DNA from: Polynucleobacter paludilacus
GTDB lineage: Bacteria; Pseudomonadota; Gammaproteobacteria; Burkholderiales; Burkholderiaceae
DNA: 64,000 bases
Reading direction: 5' to 3'
Assembly (NCBI RefSeq): GCF_018687595.1
Contig: NZ_CP061298.1
Location: forward strand, 124,001 to 188,000
Made by a program: the position numbers and the translations under genes. The notes under the pieces were generated by a model. That model was not told the DNA's origin and made no database searches. It was given only the letters and a program-made list of their open reading frames with translations. The first letter of the stretch is position 1; each line of letters starts with the position of its first letter. This document shows, one piece after another, positions 19,576-29,086 of the stretch.

Positions 19576-20613
19576 ATGCTGGACTCGCAAACGATTGAAA
19601 AGCCGCTGAATTACATCAAATCGCCAGATCAGCGCATCAAGGAGTTGGATGTTGGGGCGACCTGGACCGTTGCCCAAATTGAGGCACTTTTTGCCCTCCC
19701 ATTTAATGAGTTGATGTTTAAGGCACAGGAGACGCACCGCAGCAACTTCCCAGAGGGTGATGTGGAATTAGCTACCCTCCTGTCAATTAAGACTGGTGGT
19801 TGTCCTGAGGATTGTGGCTATTGCCCTCAAGCTGCGCGCTACCACACCGATATCAAAGCCAATAAGCTAATGGACTTGGACGAAGTCTTAGAAGCAGCTA
19901 AAGCAGCAAAAGCGGCAGGCTCCAATCGCTTTTGTATGGGCGCAGCCTGGCGTGAACCCAAGGACCGAGATATAGAAAAAGTGACTGCCATGATCAAGGG
20001 CGTGAAGGCGCTTGGTTTAGAGACCTGTGCAACCCTGGGTATGCTAGAAGCCAATCAGGCTAAGGCTTTGCAGGAAGCGGGCCTTGATTTTTATAACCAC
20101 AATCTGGATACCAGCGAAGATTTTTATCGCTCTGTCATCACCACTAGAGACTACCAAGACCGCCTCGATACGCTAGATCATGTGCGCGCAGCTGGGATGT
20201 CAGTCTGTTGTGGTGGCATTGTGGGCATGGGTGAGTCACGCCAGCAAAGGGCCGCTTTTATTGCCCGCCTGGCCAACCTGAAGCCTTACCCAGAGTCTGT
20301 GCCGATTAACCATTTGGTGCCTGTTGCAGGCACACCTTTGGCCGACCAAGAACCTTTAGATCCTCTGGAGTTTGTTCGCACGATCGCAGTGGCTCGCATC
20401 ACAATGCCTCGTGCCAGAGTGCGTTTATCCGCGGGTCGCCAGGAGCTGGGTAGAGCCGTTCAGGCAATGTGTTTTCAGGCTGGAGCAAACTCGATTTTCT
20501 ATGGTGAGCAACTACTCACTACCGCTAATCCTGAGGCGGAACAAGACCTCGCTCTTTTGAAAGAGTTGGGTCTCAAGACCAAGTCGAGCTGCAAAGCCGA
20601 GGTTCAGGTCTAG
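19576..20613 (+). CDS. bioB: Biotin synthase (radical SAM)
   Basis: Inserts sulfur into dethiobiotin to form biotin, using a radical-SAM [4Fe-4S] cluster and a second [2Fe-2S] cluster as sulfur source. 345 aa. The CxxxCxxC cluster motif uses Cys76, Cys80 and Cys83 ([10 protein letters not shown]). Other landmarks are [27 protein letters not shown] and the Arg/Cys region [10 protein letters not shown]. Divergent from bioA and followed by coq7 after 11 bp in the same direction. Confidence 0.97.
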   Translation: MLDSQTIEKPLNYIKSPDQRIKELDVGATWTVAQIEALFALPFNELMFKAQETHRSNFPEGDVELATLLSIKTGGCPEDCGYCPQAARYHTDIKANKLMDLDEVLEAAKAAKAAGSNRFCMGAAWREPKDRDIEKVTAMIKGVKALGLETCATLGMLEANQAKALQEAGLDFYNHNLDTSEDFYRSVITTRDYQDRLDTLDHVRAAGMSVCCGGIVGMGESRQQRAAFIARLANLKPYPESVPINHLVPVAGTPLADQEPLDPLEFVRTIAVARITMPRARVRLSAGRQELGRAVQAMCFQAGANSIFYGEQLLTTANPEAEQDLALLKELGLKTKSSCKAEVQV

Positions 20614-20624
20614 GATTTGTACCC

Positions 20625-21254
20625 ATGTTTTTGTCAGATCGCCTGATTATTGAGTTTGATACTGCCCTGAAATCGATTTCAGGCGGAGCCCATTCTCGAC
20701 GCTCGATTCCGAAAAATGAAGTTGAGGGAAAAACCCCTTTAAGTGAAACAGAGCGTGCACATGCTGCAGGTTTAATGCGCGTCAATCACGTGGGTGAAGT
20801 TTGTGCCCAGGCACTCTACCAATCACAAAAATTATTAGCACGAGACCCTCAAATTCAAGAGATGCTCAAGCACTCTGCAGAAGAGGAGATGGATCATCTT
20901 GCTTGGTGTGAAACACGGTTAAAAGAGTTGGGCTCACATACAAGCTATCTCAATCCATTTTGGTATGCTGGATCCTTTGCAATTGGCTTGCTAGCTGGCT
21001 TAGCGGGTGATCAATGGAGTTTAGGTTTTGTTGCTGAAACCGAAAAACAGGTTGAGAATCACCTTCAAAGTCACTTAGCAACTTTGCCTGAAAATGATCA
21101 GCAGTCTCGTGCGATTGTCGAGCAAATGCGCCTTGATGAAATCGAGCACGGCAAAGAGGCGATGGAGGCTGGTGGAGTGGTTTTGCCCCCGACAGTTCAG
21201 AAGCTAATGGAAGCAAGTTCTAAGCTGATGACGAGCAGTGCTTACAAAATCTAA
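20625..21254 (+). CDS. coq7: Demethoxyubiquinone hydroxylase Coq7
   Basis: Di-iron monooxygenase that hydroxylates demethoxyubiquinone late in ubiquinone synthesis, peripheral to the inner membrane. 209 aa with two EXXH-type iron sites: Glu58 in NHVGEVCAQ followed by EEEMDH at 86-91, and the repeat RLDEIEHGKEA further on. A hydrophobic helix (about 115-130) fits membrane contact. It lies 11 bp after bioB. This is one of two ubiquinone-ring oxygenase genes in the window, with the UbiH-like gene at 4884. Confidence 0.95.
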   Translation: MFLSDRLIIEFDTALKSISGGAHSRRSIPKNEVEGKTPLSETERAHAAGLMRVNHVGEVCAQALYQSQKLLARDPQIQEMLKHSAEEEMDHLAWCETRLKELGSHTSYLNPFWYAGSFAIGLLAGLAGDQWSLGFVAETEKQVENHLQSHLATLPENDQQSRAIVEQMRLDEIEHGKEAMEAGGVVLPPTVQKLMEASSKLMTSSAYKI

Positions 21255-21284
21255 ATCACACGTTTTTTGAATATCGAAAAGTAA

Positions 21285-21310
21285 ATATACTGTGATTAAA
21301 AACAGTGTAT
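21285..21310 (+). other. Inverted repeat after coq7, possible weak terminator
   Basis: ATATACTGT (21285-21293) pairs with ACAGTGTAT (21302-21310), 9 bp with one G-U pair and an 8-nt loop, followed by TTTGTGTC. The T-run is poor and the stem is AT-rich, so terminator function for bioB-coq7 is only possible. Confidence 0.35.
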
Positions 21311-21321
21311 TTGTGTCATAT

Positions 21322-21337
21322 TTAGCTCTATAGCTAA
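21322..21337. repeat. Palindromic motif TTAGCT-N4-AGCTAA
   Basis: A 6-bp inverted repeat with a 4-nt centre (CTAT) lies in the 271-bp gap between coq7 and mraZ. The inner 14 bases (TAGCTCTATAGCTA) occur again, in reverse orientation, at 54551-54564 in another promoter-bearing gap. Possible operator; the binding protein is unknown. Confidence 0.4.
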
Positions 21338-21418
21338 GACCTACTATTAAGTATATTAGCCAAGTTATTGTTTAAAAGAGAGATTTTATTCTCAGTATTT
21401 TATGAACAGACAACGCTA

Positions 21419-21434
21419 AGTGTTTGTAAACACT
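21419..21434. repeat. Palindrome AGTGTTTGTAAACACT upstream of mraZ promoter
   Basis: Two 7-bp arms (AGTGTTT and AAACACT) separated by GT, 33 bp upstream of the proposed -35 box of the dcw promoter. Shape fits a dimeric regulator site; no T-run follows, so it is not a terminator. Confidence 0.4.
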
Positions 21435-21466
21435 AGAGAATTTCCTAAAAAAACCCCTTAAAACAC

Positions 21467-21495
21467 TTGACCCTCGGTATTTGATCCTCTAAAGT
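21467..21495 (+). promoter_or_regulatory. Predicted sigma-70 promoter of the dcw cluster
   Basis: TTGACC (21467-21472), a 17-nt spacer, and TAAAGT (21490-21495) match the -35/-10 pattern at 5/6 and 4/6 positions. The predicted start point falls within the MraZ boxes, as expected for the autoregulated promoter of this cluster. Confidence 0.6.
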
Positions 21496-21519
21496 GGGAG
21501 GAAGTGTGAAAAAGTGGGG
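21495..21519 (+). promoter_or_regulatory. MraZ-binding repeats
   Basis: Three pentamers, TGGGA (21495-21499), TGTGA (21505-21509) and TGGGG (21515-21519), are spaced exactly 10 bp apart just before the mraZ GTG. This is the known MraZ operator layout (TGGGN repeated with 5-nt spacers), so mraZ is probably autoregulated. The middle repeat carries one change. Confidence 0.85.
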
Positions 21520-21525
21520 TAAATC

Positions 21526-21954
21526 GTGTTTCAAGGTGCTTCAGCTCTCAATTTAGATGCAAAAGGTCGCATGTCTGTGCCGGCCAAGCATCGTGACGCC
21601 TTGTTGGTTCAGGGCGAAGGTAGAGTGACCCTAACTAAACACCCCGATGGCTGCTTGCTGTTATTCCCCAGGCCTGAGTGGGAAACCTTTCGTACCCGCG
21701 TTGCTCAGTTGCCGATGGATGCGCATTGGTGGCGCAGAATATTTTTAGGGAGTGCTGCAGATGTTGAGTTAGACAGTGCAGGCAGAATTTTGGTCAGTCC
21801 AGAGTTGCGTTCAGCTGCAGGCATTGAAAAAGAAGTGATGCTTCTCGGAATGGGAAGCCACCTCGAATTGTGGGATGCGGCAAGCTATGCCGCAAAAGAG
21901 CAGGCTGCCATTGCACAAGGCATGCCTGAGGCACTCAAGCAATTTAATTTTTAA
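21526..21954 (+). CDS. mraZ: Transcriptional regulator MraZ
   Basis: 142-aa AbrB-like DNA-binding protein that represses the dcw cluster, including its own gene, as a ring-shaped oligomer. Two MraZ repeats are visible, each with the DXXXR signature: [10 protein letters not shown] (about 8-17) and [10 protein letters not shown] (about 82-91). It starts with GTG at 21526, 6 bp after the last MraZ box, so the operator overlaps the ribosome-binding region. First gene of the cluster; rsmH follows after 12 bp. Confidence 0.96.
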   Translation: MFQGASALNLDAKGRMSVPAKHRDALLVQGEGRVTLTKHPDGCLLLFPRPEWETFRTRVAQLPMDAHWWRRIFLGSAADVELDSAGRILVSPELRSAAGIEKEVMLLGMGSHLELWDAASYAAKEQAAIAQGMPEALKQFNF

Positions 21955-21966
21955 TGATTGAGTGCC

Positions 21967-22911
21967 ATGAACCATACACATCGCCCAGTACTTCTGGCCG
22001 AGGCGGTGACCGCTTTAATCGATGGGCCACTGCTTCAAGATCAAACCAAAAAGATTGTCATCATCGATGGGACGTTTGGGCGAGGCGGGCATTCACAGCG
22101 GTTACTGAGCAAGTTGAATACAAATGCACGTTTGATGGCATTCGACAAAGACTTGGATGCCATTGCAGTAGCAAAAGCAATCAAGGATCCACGGTTTTCC
22201 ATCATTCACAGCAGCTTTGCACAGATGGATCAGTACGCCGAACCAGCATCGATCGATGGAATTTTGTTGGATCTTGGAATCAGCTCACCTCAAGTAGACG
22301 AAGCGCATCGTGGATTTTCATTTCGACGGGATGGACCGCTCGATATGCGAATGAATACGGATCATGGAATCACAGCAGCGGAGTGGTTAGAGCAGGCGCC
22401 TCAGGAGGAAATCAGTAAAGTGATTAAGACCTACGGAGAAGAGCGCTTCGCATCACAAATTGCCAAAGCTATTGTTGCTAAGCGTGAGGAAGGCTTGTCT
22501 CCTAAAACGACCTTACAGTTAGCAAATTTGGTGGCTAGCGTGGTTCGCACTCGCGAGCCAGGTCAAGATCCTGCTACACGTACTTTTCAGGCATTGAGGA
22601 TTTTTATTAATCGGGAATTAGAAGACCTTGAGTTGGGTCTTAAAGCTGCCTTAAGTTTGCTTAAGCCAGGCGCACGCTTAGCCGTCATTAGTTTTCATTC
22701 TCTTGAAGATCGCATCGTCAAACAATTCTTGCAAGCGCATGCTAAAGTGGAAGTGCCTCGCGGTTTACCTGTGCGGGAAAAAGATTTGCCACAAAGCGCT
22801 CTTGAAATCATCGCTCGAATTCGTCCAAGCGAGGAAGAGCTTAAAGAAAACCCTCGTGCACGCTCGGCCATTATGCGAGTGGCAGAAAAAAGAATGGGAG
22901 CGTTAGCATGA
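21967..22911 (+). CDS. rsmH: 16S rRNA (cytosine-1402-N4)-methyltransferase
   Basis: SAM-dependent methylation of C1402 in the ribosomal P site. 314 aa from the ATG at 21967 ([14 protein letters not shown]), the standard N-terminus; a TTG at 21958 would add three residues. SAM-binding motif [10 protein letters not shown] is near residue 35; other family blocks are [25 protein letters not shown], and [13 protein letters not shown] in the form [14 protein letters not shown]. The stop overlaps the ftsL start by 4 bp (ATGA). Confidence 0.96.
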   Translation: MNHTHRPVLLAEAVTALIDGPLLQDQTKKIVIIDGTFGRGGHSQRLLSKLNTNARLMAFDKDLDAIAVAKAIKDPRFSIIHSSFAQMDQYAEPASIDGILLDLGISSPQVDEAHRGFSFRRDGPLDMRMNTDHGITAAEWLEQAPQEEISKVIKTYGEERFASQIAKAIVAKREEGLSPKTTLQLANLVASVVRTREPGQDPATRTFQALRIFINRELEDLELGLKAALSLLKPGARLAVISFHSLEDRIVKQFLQAHAKVEVPRGLPVREKDLPQSALEIIARIRPSEEELKENPRARSAIMRVAEKRMGALA

Positions 22912-23174
22912 ACCGCGCAACCTTTACTTTGCTCGCTCTGCTATTGATTTGTGCTTTGTCGCTCGTAGCTGCACAACAGCGGGCGCGTAAATTATTTGTT
23001 GCCATTGAGCAAGTGCAAAACGAAGAGCGTCGATTAAATCAAGATTGGCTACGCTTGGAATATGAGCAGCGTAACCTTTCAAAATCTTCACGTATTCGTG
23101 ACACTGCTCGCAATCAATTGCACATGTCACCCATCTCTCCTGAACGTACTTTGTACATTAAGGAGAGCAAATGA
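22908..23174 (+). CDS. ftsL: Cell division protein FtsL
   Basis: 88-aa bitopic protein of the divisome FtsQLB subcomplex. One N-terminal transmembrane helix (about residues 5-22) with a very short cytoplasmic end, then a coiled-coil periplasmic segment with heptad-like leucines (about 28-65) and the family-typical [21 protein letters not shown] end. It overlaps rsmH by 4 bp and ftsI by 4 bp. FtsL varies fast in sequence, so position and topology carry the call. Confidence 0.93.
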   Translation: MNRATFTLLALLLICALSLVAAQQRARKLFVAIEQVQNEERRLNQDWLRLEYEQRNLSKSSRIRDTARNQLHMSPISPERTLYIKESK

Positions 23175-24946
23175 GACCAGTTGGTTTTTCGACTACCCCG
23201 AATTTAGTGTTGCGTCTGCCAATGTGGCGGTCGCGCTTGATGTTATTCATGTTGTTCTTTGTTTTCATGCTACTTTTATTAAGAGCATTCTGGATTCAAG
23301 GTCCGGGCAATGCTTTTTATGAAGCAAAAGCAGTACGAGGAACTCAGCGCGAGCTTGAATTACCAGCAAGTCGCGGCAAGATTTTGGATCGCAATGGCAA
23401 TGTCATCGCAACCAGTCTTGAGGCGAAATCCGTGATTGCTTATAACGATACCGTGCCTGATGATTTATCGTCAGAAAAGATTCGTCAGCTGGCAAACCTC
23501 TTGCAAATGAATGAATCAGATTTGCGTAAAAAACTCAGAGAAGAGCGCAAGCAAGTTTTCTTGAAGCGACAGGTTGATCCTGCAGTAGCTCAGCAAATTA
23601 AACAATTAGAAATACCGGGTATTGGGCTAAACAATGAGTACCGTCGCTTTTACCCAGAGGGTGAAGCGATGGCTCACGTTGTAGGCTTCACCAATGTGGA
23701 AGACCGCGGCCAAGAAGGCATGGAGCTCTCACATGAAAAAGAGCTGGCTGCTCGTCCTGGGCAACGGCGCGTTGTGGTCGATCGTTTAGGTCGAGTTGTT
23801 GAGGATGTTGCTATTGAGCAAGAACCACAAAATGGAAAAGATTTACAGTTGTCCATTGATAGCAAGATTCAATATCTTGCCTATAACGCCGTCAAGAGTG
23901 CGGTTGAGCAGCATCATGCTAAAGCAGGTGGGGCAGTCGTTTTAGATACTCAAACTGGGGAGATCTTGGCTTTAGCGAATTACCCAAGCTATAACCCGAA
24001 TGATCGTCGTAATTTGACAGGCGAGCAACTTCGCAATCGCGTGCTCACCGATACTTTTGAGCCTGGCTCAACGATAAAACCTTTCACAATTTCAACGGCA
24101 TTAGAGAAGGGTGCTATCACTCCCAATACCAATATGGTTATCGGTGCGAGTTATTTGATTGGCCCTAAACCGATTACGGATACCCATCCCTATGGAAATC
24201 TAACGGTCTCACAAGTGATCCAAAAATCAAGCAATATTGGAACGGCCAAAATTGCGATGAATAATCTCTCGCCTGAAGAGATGTGGAATATGTATACAGC
24301 CGTTGGTTTTGGCCAGGCCCCCAAGATTGGTTTTCCTGGTTCCGTATCTGGAACATTGCATCCCTATCAAAAATGGGTTCCATCCGATCAGGCGCGCATT
24401 GCATTTGGTTATGGAATCTCTGCATCGCTATTTCAGGTTGCACGCGCTTACACCATTTTTGCGCGTGACGGAGAGCTAGTTCCTTTGACGATACAGCGCA
24501 GCTCAGAAGTTAAGCCAGGTGTAAGAGTGATTTCTGCCAAAACTGCGATTGAGATGCGCAGCATGCTCGAGACAGTAACTGAACCAGGTGGTACAGCCGT
24601 CAAAGCTCAAGCAGATGGTTATCGGGTTGGTGGCAAAACTGGTACAGCACATAAGTTGGTTGGTAAAGGTTATGGTAATTCTTATCGTGCTTATTTTGCC
24701 GGCATTGCACCGATCAGTTCGCCACGAATTGTCGTGGCCGTGATGGTTGATGAGCCCACTGGCGGTAGTCACTATGGTGGTGATGTTGCGGCCCCTGTGT
24801 TCTCAACCATTGTGAGTGAGACTTTGAGAACCTTGAATGTCTTACCCGATGCCAATATTAAGCAAATGGTATCTGATGATGTAAAGCCTCCTGTTGAGAA
24901 TCAGGCAACAGGACTAAAAGCTCAACAAGTGGTTTTGAAAAGATGA
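23171..24946 (+). CDS. ftsI: Septal peptidoglycan transpeptidase FtsI (PBP3)
   Basis: Class B penicillin-binding protein that cross-links septal peptidoglycan with FtsW. 591 aa: one transmembrane helix (about 22-40), a pedestal domain, and the transpeptidase domain with all three motifs, STIK (Ser300, Lys303), SSN (353-355) and KTG (489-491). The RGKILDRNG segment at 68-76 is the usual class B signature. Overlaps ftsL and murE by 4 bp each. Confidence 0.97.
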   Translation: MRPVGFSTTPNLVLRLPMWRSRLMLFMLFFVFMLLLLRAFWIQGPGNAFYEAKAVRGTQRELELPASRGKILDRNGNVIATSLEAKSVIAYNDTVPDDLSSEKIRQLANLLQMNESDLRKKLREERKQVFLKRQVDPAVAQQIKQLEIPGIGLNNEYRRFYPEGEAMAHVVGFTNVEDRGQEGMELSHEKELAARPGQRRVVVDRLGRVVEDVAIEQEPQNGKDLQLSIDSKIQYLAYNAVKSAVEQHHAKAGGAVVLDTQTGEILALANYPSYNPNDRRNLTGEQLRNRVLTDTFEPGSTIKPFTISTALEKGAITPNTNMVIGASYLIGPKPITDTHPYGNLTVSQVIQKSSNIGTAKIAMNNLSPEEMWNMYTAVGFGQAPKIGFPGSVSGTLHPYQKWVPSDQARIAFGYGISASLFQVARAYTIFARDGELVPLTIQRSSEVKPGVRVISAKTAIEMRSMLETVTEPGGTAVKAQADGYRVGGKTGTAHKLVGKGYGNSYRAYFAGIAPISSPRIVVAVMVDEPTGGSHYGGDVAAPVFSTIVSETLRTLNVLPDANIKQMVSDDVKPPVENQATGLKAQQVVLKR

Positions 24947-26481
24947 GGGTGGCAGTGCATATTGAACCCAATCACTTGATTGAGCATTTACAAAAAATGG
25001 TAGCTCCCGCCGCCAAGATTAAAAGCGATAGTCGACAAATCAAATTAGGCGATATCTTTTTTGCCTATCCCGTTGGTCATGGCAAGGCACTTCGTGATGG
25101 TCGACTATATATCGCTGCGGCTCTTGAGGGTGGTGCTAAAGCAGTGGTTTATGACCCGACTGACATGGATGATCAGTTTGAAGATTACCCACAATGCTTT
25201 GCAGTTCAGAATCTAGCAAAATATGCAGGAGTTGTCAGTGCGCAGTGGTATGGCAACCCCAGTCTCGATCTCAATGTAGTTGGGGTTACTGGCACCAATG
25301 GGAAGACGAGTATTACCCAGTGGATTGCTCAGGCTCTAGATACTCCCACTCAGCGTGCAGCTGTGATTGGCACACTAGGAGCGGGGCTGTCGGGTTCCTT
25401 AATTCAGACGGGGTATACGACCCCAGATGCGCCAACATTGCAGACGCAGTTAAGTAGCTTGCGTGATCAAGGTGCCAAACAATTGGCCATTGAAGTCTCT
25501 TCTCATGCTTTAGATCAAGAGCGTATTGCCGGACTCAATATAAATTGCGCAGTATTTAGCAATTTGAGTCAAGATCATTTGGACTATCACGCCAATATGG
25601 GAGAGTATGCCCAGGCAAAAGCCAAATTATTTACGCAGCCCGGCTTAAAAAATGTTGTTCTGAACATGGATGATCCTTTTGGAAGAGAGCTTGCAATGCA
25701 AGCACTCACTAGGAATACCGTTAATGTTTGGGGCTACGGATTAGATCAAAGCACCTTTCAGGGTTTTGAAAAATTTGGCGACCGTTTGCAGCGGGTACAC
25801 GCTAAAGACTTGGTCATGAATAGCAATGGCTATGACGCCGTATTTGTTTATGAAGGTCATGGCTCACAAGCGCTCCATATTCCTGTGATCGGAGAATTTA
25901 ATGTCAGCAATTGTTTGGCAGTCTTTGCTGTTTTACTCAGCCAAGGTTTGGGTATTGCAGAAGCTAGCAAGCGAATTAGTAAATTAAAACCCGTCATAGG
26001 TCGTATGGAGTTAGTTCAGCTCAATAAAGCTGGGCCATTGGTGATCGTTGATTACGCTCATACCCCAGATGCCTTAGAAAAAGTGCTCAATACCTTGCGC
26101 CCCATTGCGGATCAACGTCAGGGTAAGCTCTGGTGCGTCTTTGGTTGTGGCGGCGATCGTGATATCAACAAGCGTCCACAGATGGGACGAGTGGTAGAGC
26201 AATTTTCTGATGAAGTAATCATCACCAGCGATAACCCCAGATCAGAAGATCCTCATGCAATTATTGACATGATTCGCTCTGGAATGGGAGCGTCAGTAAG
26301 TAAAGCGCAAATTATTATCGATCGGGCTGCTGCCATTATGTCGGCTGTGCGTCATGCAAAAGAAGCGGATGTTGTGCTAGTGGCGGGTAAGGGGCATGAG
26401 TCGACCCAGGAAATTAACGGTAAGAAATTTGACTTCTCTGATCAAGAGCACATTCTTTTAGCGGCAGGAGGGGTGATCTGA
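24943..26481 (+). CDS. murE: UDP-MurNAc-tripeptide synthetase (meso-DAP adding)
   Basis: ATP-dependent addition of the third stem-peptide residue. 512 aa Mur ligase. The ATP loop GTNGKT is at 117-122, the carbamylated-Lys region SSHALDQERIAGL follows near 190, and the C-terminal domain has SDNPRSEDP, whose DNPR motif marks specificity for meso-diaminopimelate as in other Gram-negatives. Overlaps ftsI by 4 bp; its TGA shares one base with the murF ATG. Confidence 0.96.
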   Translation: MRVAVHIEPNHLIEHLQKMVAPAAKIKSDSRQIKLGDIFFAYPVGHGKALRDGRLYIAAALEGGAKAVVYDPTDMDDQFEDYPQCFAVQNLAKYAGVVSAQWYGNPSLDLNVVGVTGTNGKTSITQWIAQALDTPTQRAAVIGTLGAGLSGSLIQTGYTTPDAPTLQTQLSSLRDQGAKQLAIEVSSHALDQERIAGLNINCAVFSNLSQDHLDYHANMGEYAQAKAKLFTQPGLKNVVLNMDDPFGRELAMQALTRNTVNVWGYGLDQSTFQGFEKFGDRLQRVHAKDLVMNSNGYDAVFVYEGHGSQALHIPVIGEFNVSNCLAVFAVLLSQGLGIAEASKRISKLKPVIGRMELVQLNKAGPLVIVDYAHTPDALEKVLNTLRPIADQRQGKLWCVFGCGGDRDINKRPQMGRVVEQFSDEVIITSDNPRSEDPHAIIDMIRSGMGASVSKAQIIIDRAAAIMSAVRHAKEADVVLVAGKGHESTQEINGKKFDFSDQEHILLAAGGVI

Positions 26482-27914
26482 TGCACGCGATGACCAATCT
26501 TGCAGAAATTCATCAAATGCTACCCGGTAGCGAATTACTGAATATTACTCTTGAGAAATCTCATGAAGTCAGTGTTTCTGGGATCAGTAGTGATACCAGA
26601 AAAATACAGCCAGGCGAATTTTTTATTGCCTTAAGTGGTGAGCATTTTGATGCACATCAGTTTTTAGGAGAGATTGCAAAATCTGCTGCCAGTGCTGCCA
26701 TGATTAGCAATCCAAGTCAGTGCCCAGAGAATTTAGCGGCGGTATGTGTCACAGACACTCGAGAAGGTCTTGGTCAACTGGCTAAAGCATGGAGAGCAAA
26801 GCATCCCATTCCTCTTGCACTAGTTGCTGGCAGTAATGGTAAGACCACCGTTAAAGAAATGATTGCTGCAATATTTAGAAGTGCTGTGGGTGAGCCCGCA
26901 ACCTTAGTAACCCAAGGTAATCTCAATAATGACATTGGATTGCCATTAACCCTACTACGCCTGCGTTCATCTGATCATCTGGCGGTGATTGAGTTGGGCA
27001 TGAATCATCCTGGTGAAACTGCTGAGTTAGCAGCGATTGCCCAAGCAAATATTGCACTGATTAATAATGCACAACGAGAGCACCAAGAGTTTATGGCCAG
27101 TGTTGCCGCCGTAGCTCAAGAGCACTCTGACGTATTAAAAGCATTGCCATTGAATGGTGTAGCGGTCTTTCCAGCCGATTCTGAATTCAGTTCCTTATGG
27201 AAAAAAGTAGCAGGTGCCCGCAAGGTGATTGATTTTGCACTTTCTGCTCCAGCTGCAGTTTCGGGAGTTTTGTTGGGCAATGGGCATTTACAAATCAACA
27301 CAGACAATGGATCCATTGAAGTTCAATTGAAAACTCTGGGTCTACACAATGCTAGCAATGCCCTTGCTGCAGCAGCAGTAGCTTTAGCAGCCAATCTCAG
27401 TCTAGAAAATATTCAAAACGGTTTAGAAGCCTTCTCCCCAGTGAGTGGTCGGATGCAGTCCAGTCAATTGAATGCACAGTTCACCTTAATTGACGATAGT
27501 TATAACGCGAATCCAGATTCTGTTCGTGCAGCCATCGATGCTTTAAAGCAAACGAGCGGAGCTAGTTGGCTAGTGTTGGGCGATATGGGTGAAGTGGGAG
27601 AGCAAGGCCCTGCATTTCATCATGAGGTAGGGGTCTACGCTGCACAGCAAGGCATTGATCAATTATTTGCGATTGGAGAGCAGTCTCAATTAGCAGTTCA
27701 GGGTTTCAATGAGAGTAAACAAAAGCACCAGCTGGATTCGCGTGCTAAGCACTTTGCAGAGTTAGACAATTTACAAGCAGATCTGACTCTCGCATTAAAA
27801 ACAAAATGCACTGAGACTGCAGAAAAAATTCATATTTTGGTTAAAGGTTCCCGGTTTATGCGTATGGAGCGAGTCGTAAAAGCCTTGCAAGAGGAGGCCA
27901 ATACATGTTCTTAA
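26481..27914 (+). CDS. murF: UDP-MurNAc-tripeptide--D-Ala-D-Ala ligase
   Basis: Adds the D-Ala-D-Ala dipeptide to complete the pentapeptide precursor. 477 aa; ATP loop GSNGKT at 117-122, then [16 protein letters not shown] and ELGMNHPGE as in the MurF group, and DSYNANPDS in the C-terminal half. The ATG overlaps the murE stop (TGATG), and the 3' end overlaps mraY by 10 bp. Confidence 0.96.
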   Translation: MHAMTNLAEIHQMLPGSELLNITLEKSHEVSVSGISSDTRKIQPGEFFIALSGEHFDAHQFLGEIAKSAASAAMISNPSQCPENLAAVCVTDTREGLGQLAKAWRAKHPIPLALVAGSNGKTTVKEMIAAIFRSAVGEPATLVTQGNLNNDIGLPLTLLRLRSSDHLAVIELGMNHPGETAELAAIAQANIALINNAQREHQEFMASVAAVAQEHSDVLKALPLNGVAVFPADSEFSSLWKKVAGARKVIDFALSAPAAVSGVLLGNGHLQINTDNGSIEVQLKTLGLHNASNALAAAAVALAANLSLENIQNGLEAFSPVSGRMQSSQLNAQFTLIDDSYNANPDSVRAAIDALKQTSGASWLVLGDMGEVGEQGPAFHHEVGVYAAQQGIDQLFAIGEQSQLAVQGFNESKQKHQLDSRAKHFAELDNLQADLTLALKTKCTETAEKIHILVKGSRFMRMERVVKALQEEANTCS

Positions 27915-29074
27915 TCTTGGCGCAATGGTTACAAGACGATCTGGGTTTCTTGCGGGTCTTTAACTACATTACTTTCCGCGCTGTGATGGCTACGTTAACA
28001 GCCCTATTAATTGGTTTGATTTCGGGCCCTTGGGTGATTCGCAAATTAACAGCGTTAAAAATGGGTCAATCTGTTCGAAGCGACGGACCACAAAGCCACT
28101 TGGTGAAGACCGGGACACCCACGATGGGTGGAGTCCTCATTTTGTTGGGAATTTTTATCTCCTGTATTTTGTGGGCAGATTTAACGAACCGCTTTATCTG
28201 GATCGTGATGATTGTGACTTTTGGATTTGGTGTAGTGGGCTGGGTTGATGATTACCGTAAGGTTGCACGTAAAGATCCCAAGGGAATGAGTTCAAGAGAA
28301 AAATTCTTTTGGCAGACCCTGATTGGATTATTTGCAGCAATCTATCTGGCATTCTCAGTTTCAGAAATCAACAATCTCAAAGTCCTGCAATTGTTTCTAG
28401 ACTGGCTCCGTAGCGGGTTTGCGCTAGATCTTCCAGCGAAGACAAACTTGTTATTGCCATTCATGAAAGAGGTGAGCTATCCCTTGGGCATGATGGGCTT
28501 CATTATCTTGAGTTATTTTGTGATCGTAGGTAGCAGTAATGCCGTCAATCTCACGGATGGTCTCGATGGGTTAGTGATCATGCCGGTGATCTTAGTTGGT
28601 GCTGCCCTGGGCGCATTTGCCTATGTCATGGGTAATGCAATCTATGCAAAATATTTGCTTTTTCCATACATACCTGGCGCTGGCGAGTTAATGATCTTTT
28701 GTGGCGCAATGGGTGGCGCGGGATTGGCATTCCTTTGGTACAACACTCATCCTGCACAAGTCTTCATGGGAGATGTTGGTGCGCTTGCCCTGGGCGGTGC
28801 TCTAGGAACTATTGCTGTAATTGTCCGTCAGGAGATTGTTCTTTTCGTCATGGGCGGAATTTTTGTTGCAGAAACATTCTCAGTGATGCTCCAAGTATTT
28901 TGGTTCAAGTACACCAAAAAAAGATATGGTGAAGGTCGGCGTATTTTTCGGATGGCGCCACTACATCATCACTTTGAGTTGGGCGGCTGGAAAGAAACGC
29001 AAGTGGTAGTGCGTTTTTGGATTATCACCATCCTGTTGGTGTTAGTTGGCTTATCAAGCCTGAAATTACGGTAA
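27905..29074 (+). CDS. mraY: Phospho-MurNAc-pentapeptide translocase MraY
   Basis: Integral membrane enzyme that attaches phospho-MurNAc-pentapeptide to undecaprenyl phosphate, giving lipid I. 389 aa with about ten hydrophobic helices. Conserved cytoplasmic loops are visible: [21 protein letters not shown] (Asp pair), [10 protein letters not shown] (metal-binding Asp), [18 protein letters not shown], and the histidine cluster MAPLHHHFE near 335. Length is as expected for proteobacteria but with a slightly long loop after helix 4 (about 155-185). Confidence 0.97.
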   Translation: MFLILAQWLQDDLGFLRVFNYITFRAVMATLTALLIGLISGPWVIRKLTALKMGQSVRSDGPQSHLVKTGTPTMGGVLILLGIFISCILWADLTNRFIWIVMIVTFGFGVVGWVDDYRKVARKDPKGMSSREKFFWQTLIGLFAAIYLAFSVSEINNLKVLQLFLDWLRSGFALDLPAKTNLLLPFMKEVSYPLGMMGFIILSYFVIVGSSNAVNLTDGLDGLVIMPVILVGAALGAFAYVMGNAIYAKYLLFPYIPGAGELMIFCGAMGGAGLAFLWYNTHPAQVFMGDVGALALGGALGTIAVIVRQEIVLFVMGGIFVAETFSVMLQVFWFKYTKKRYGEGRRIFRMAPLHHHFELGGWKETQVVVRFWIITILLVLVGLSSLKLR

Positions 29075-29086
29075 GCCGAGAATCCT

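Noticed and set aside
21954..22418. 154-codon open frame starting at the mraZ stop
   Set aside because: Alternative frame within rsmH; no known domain.
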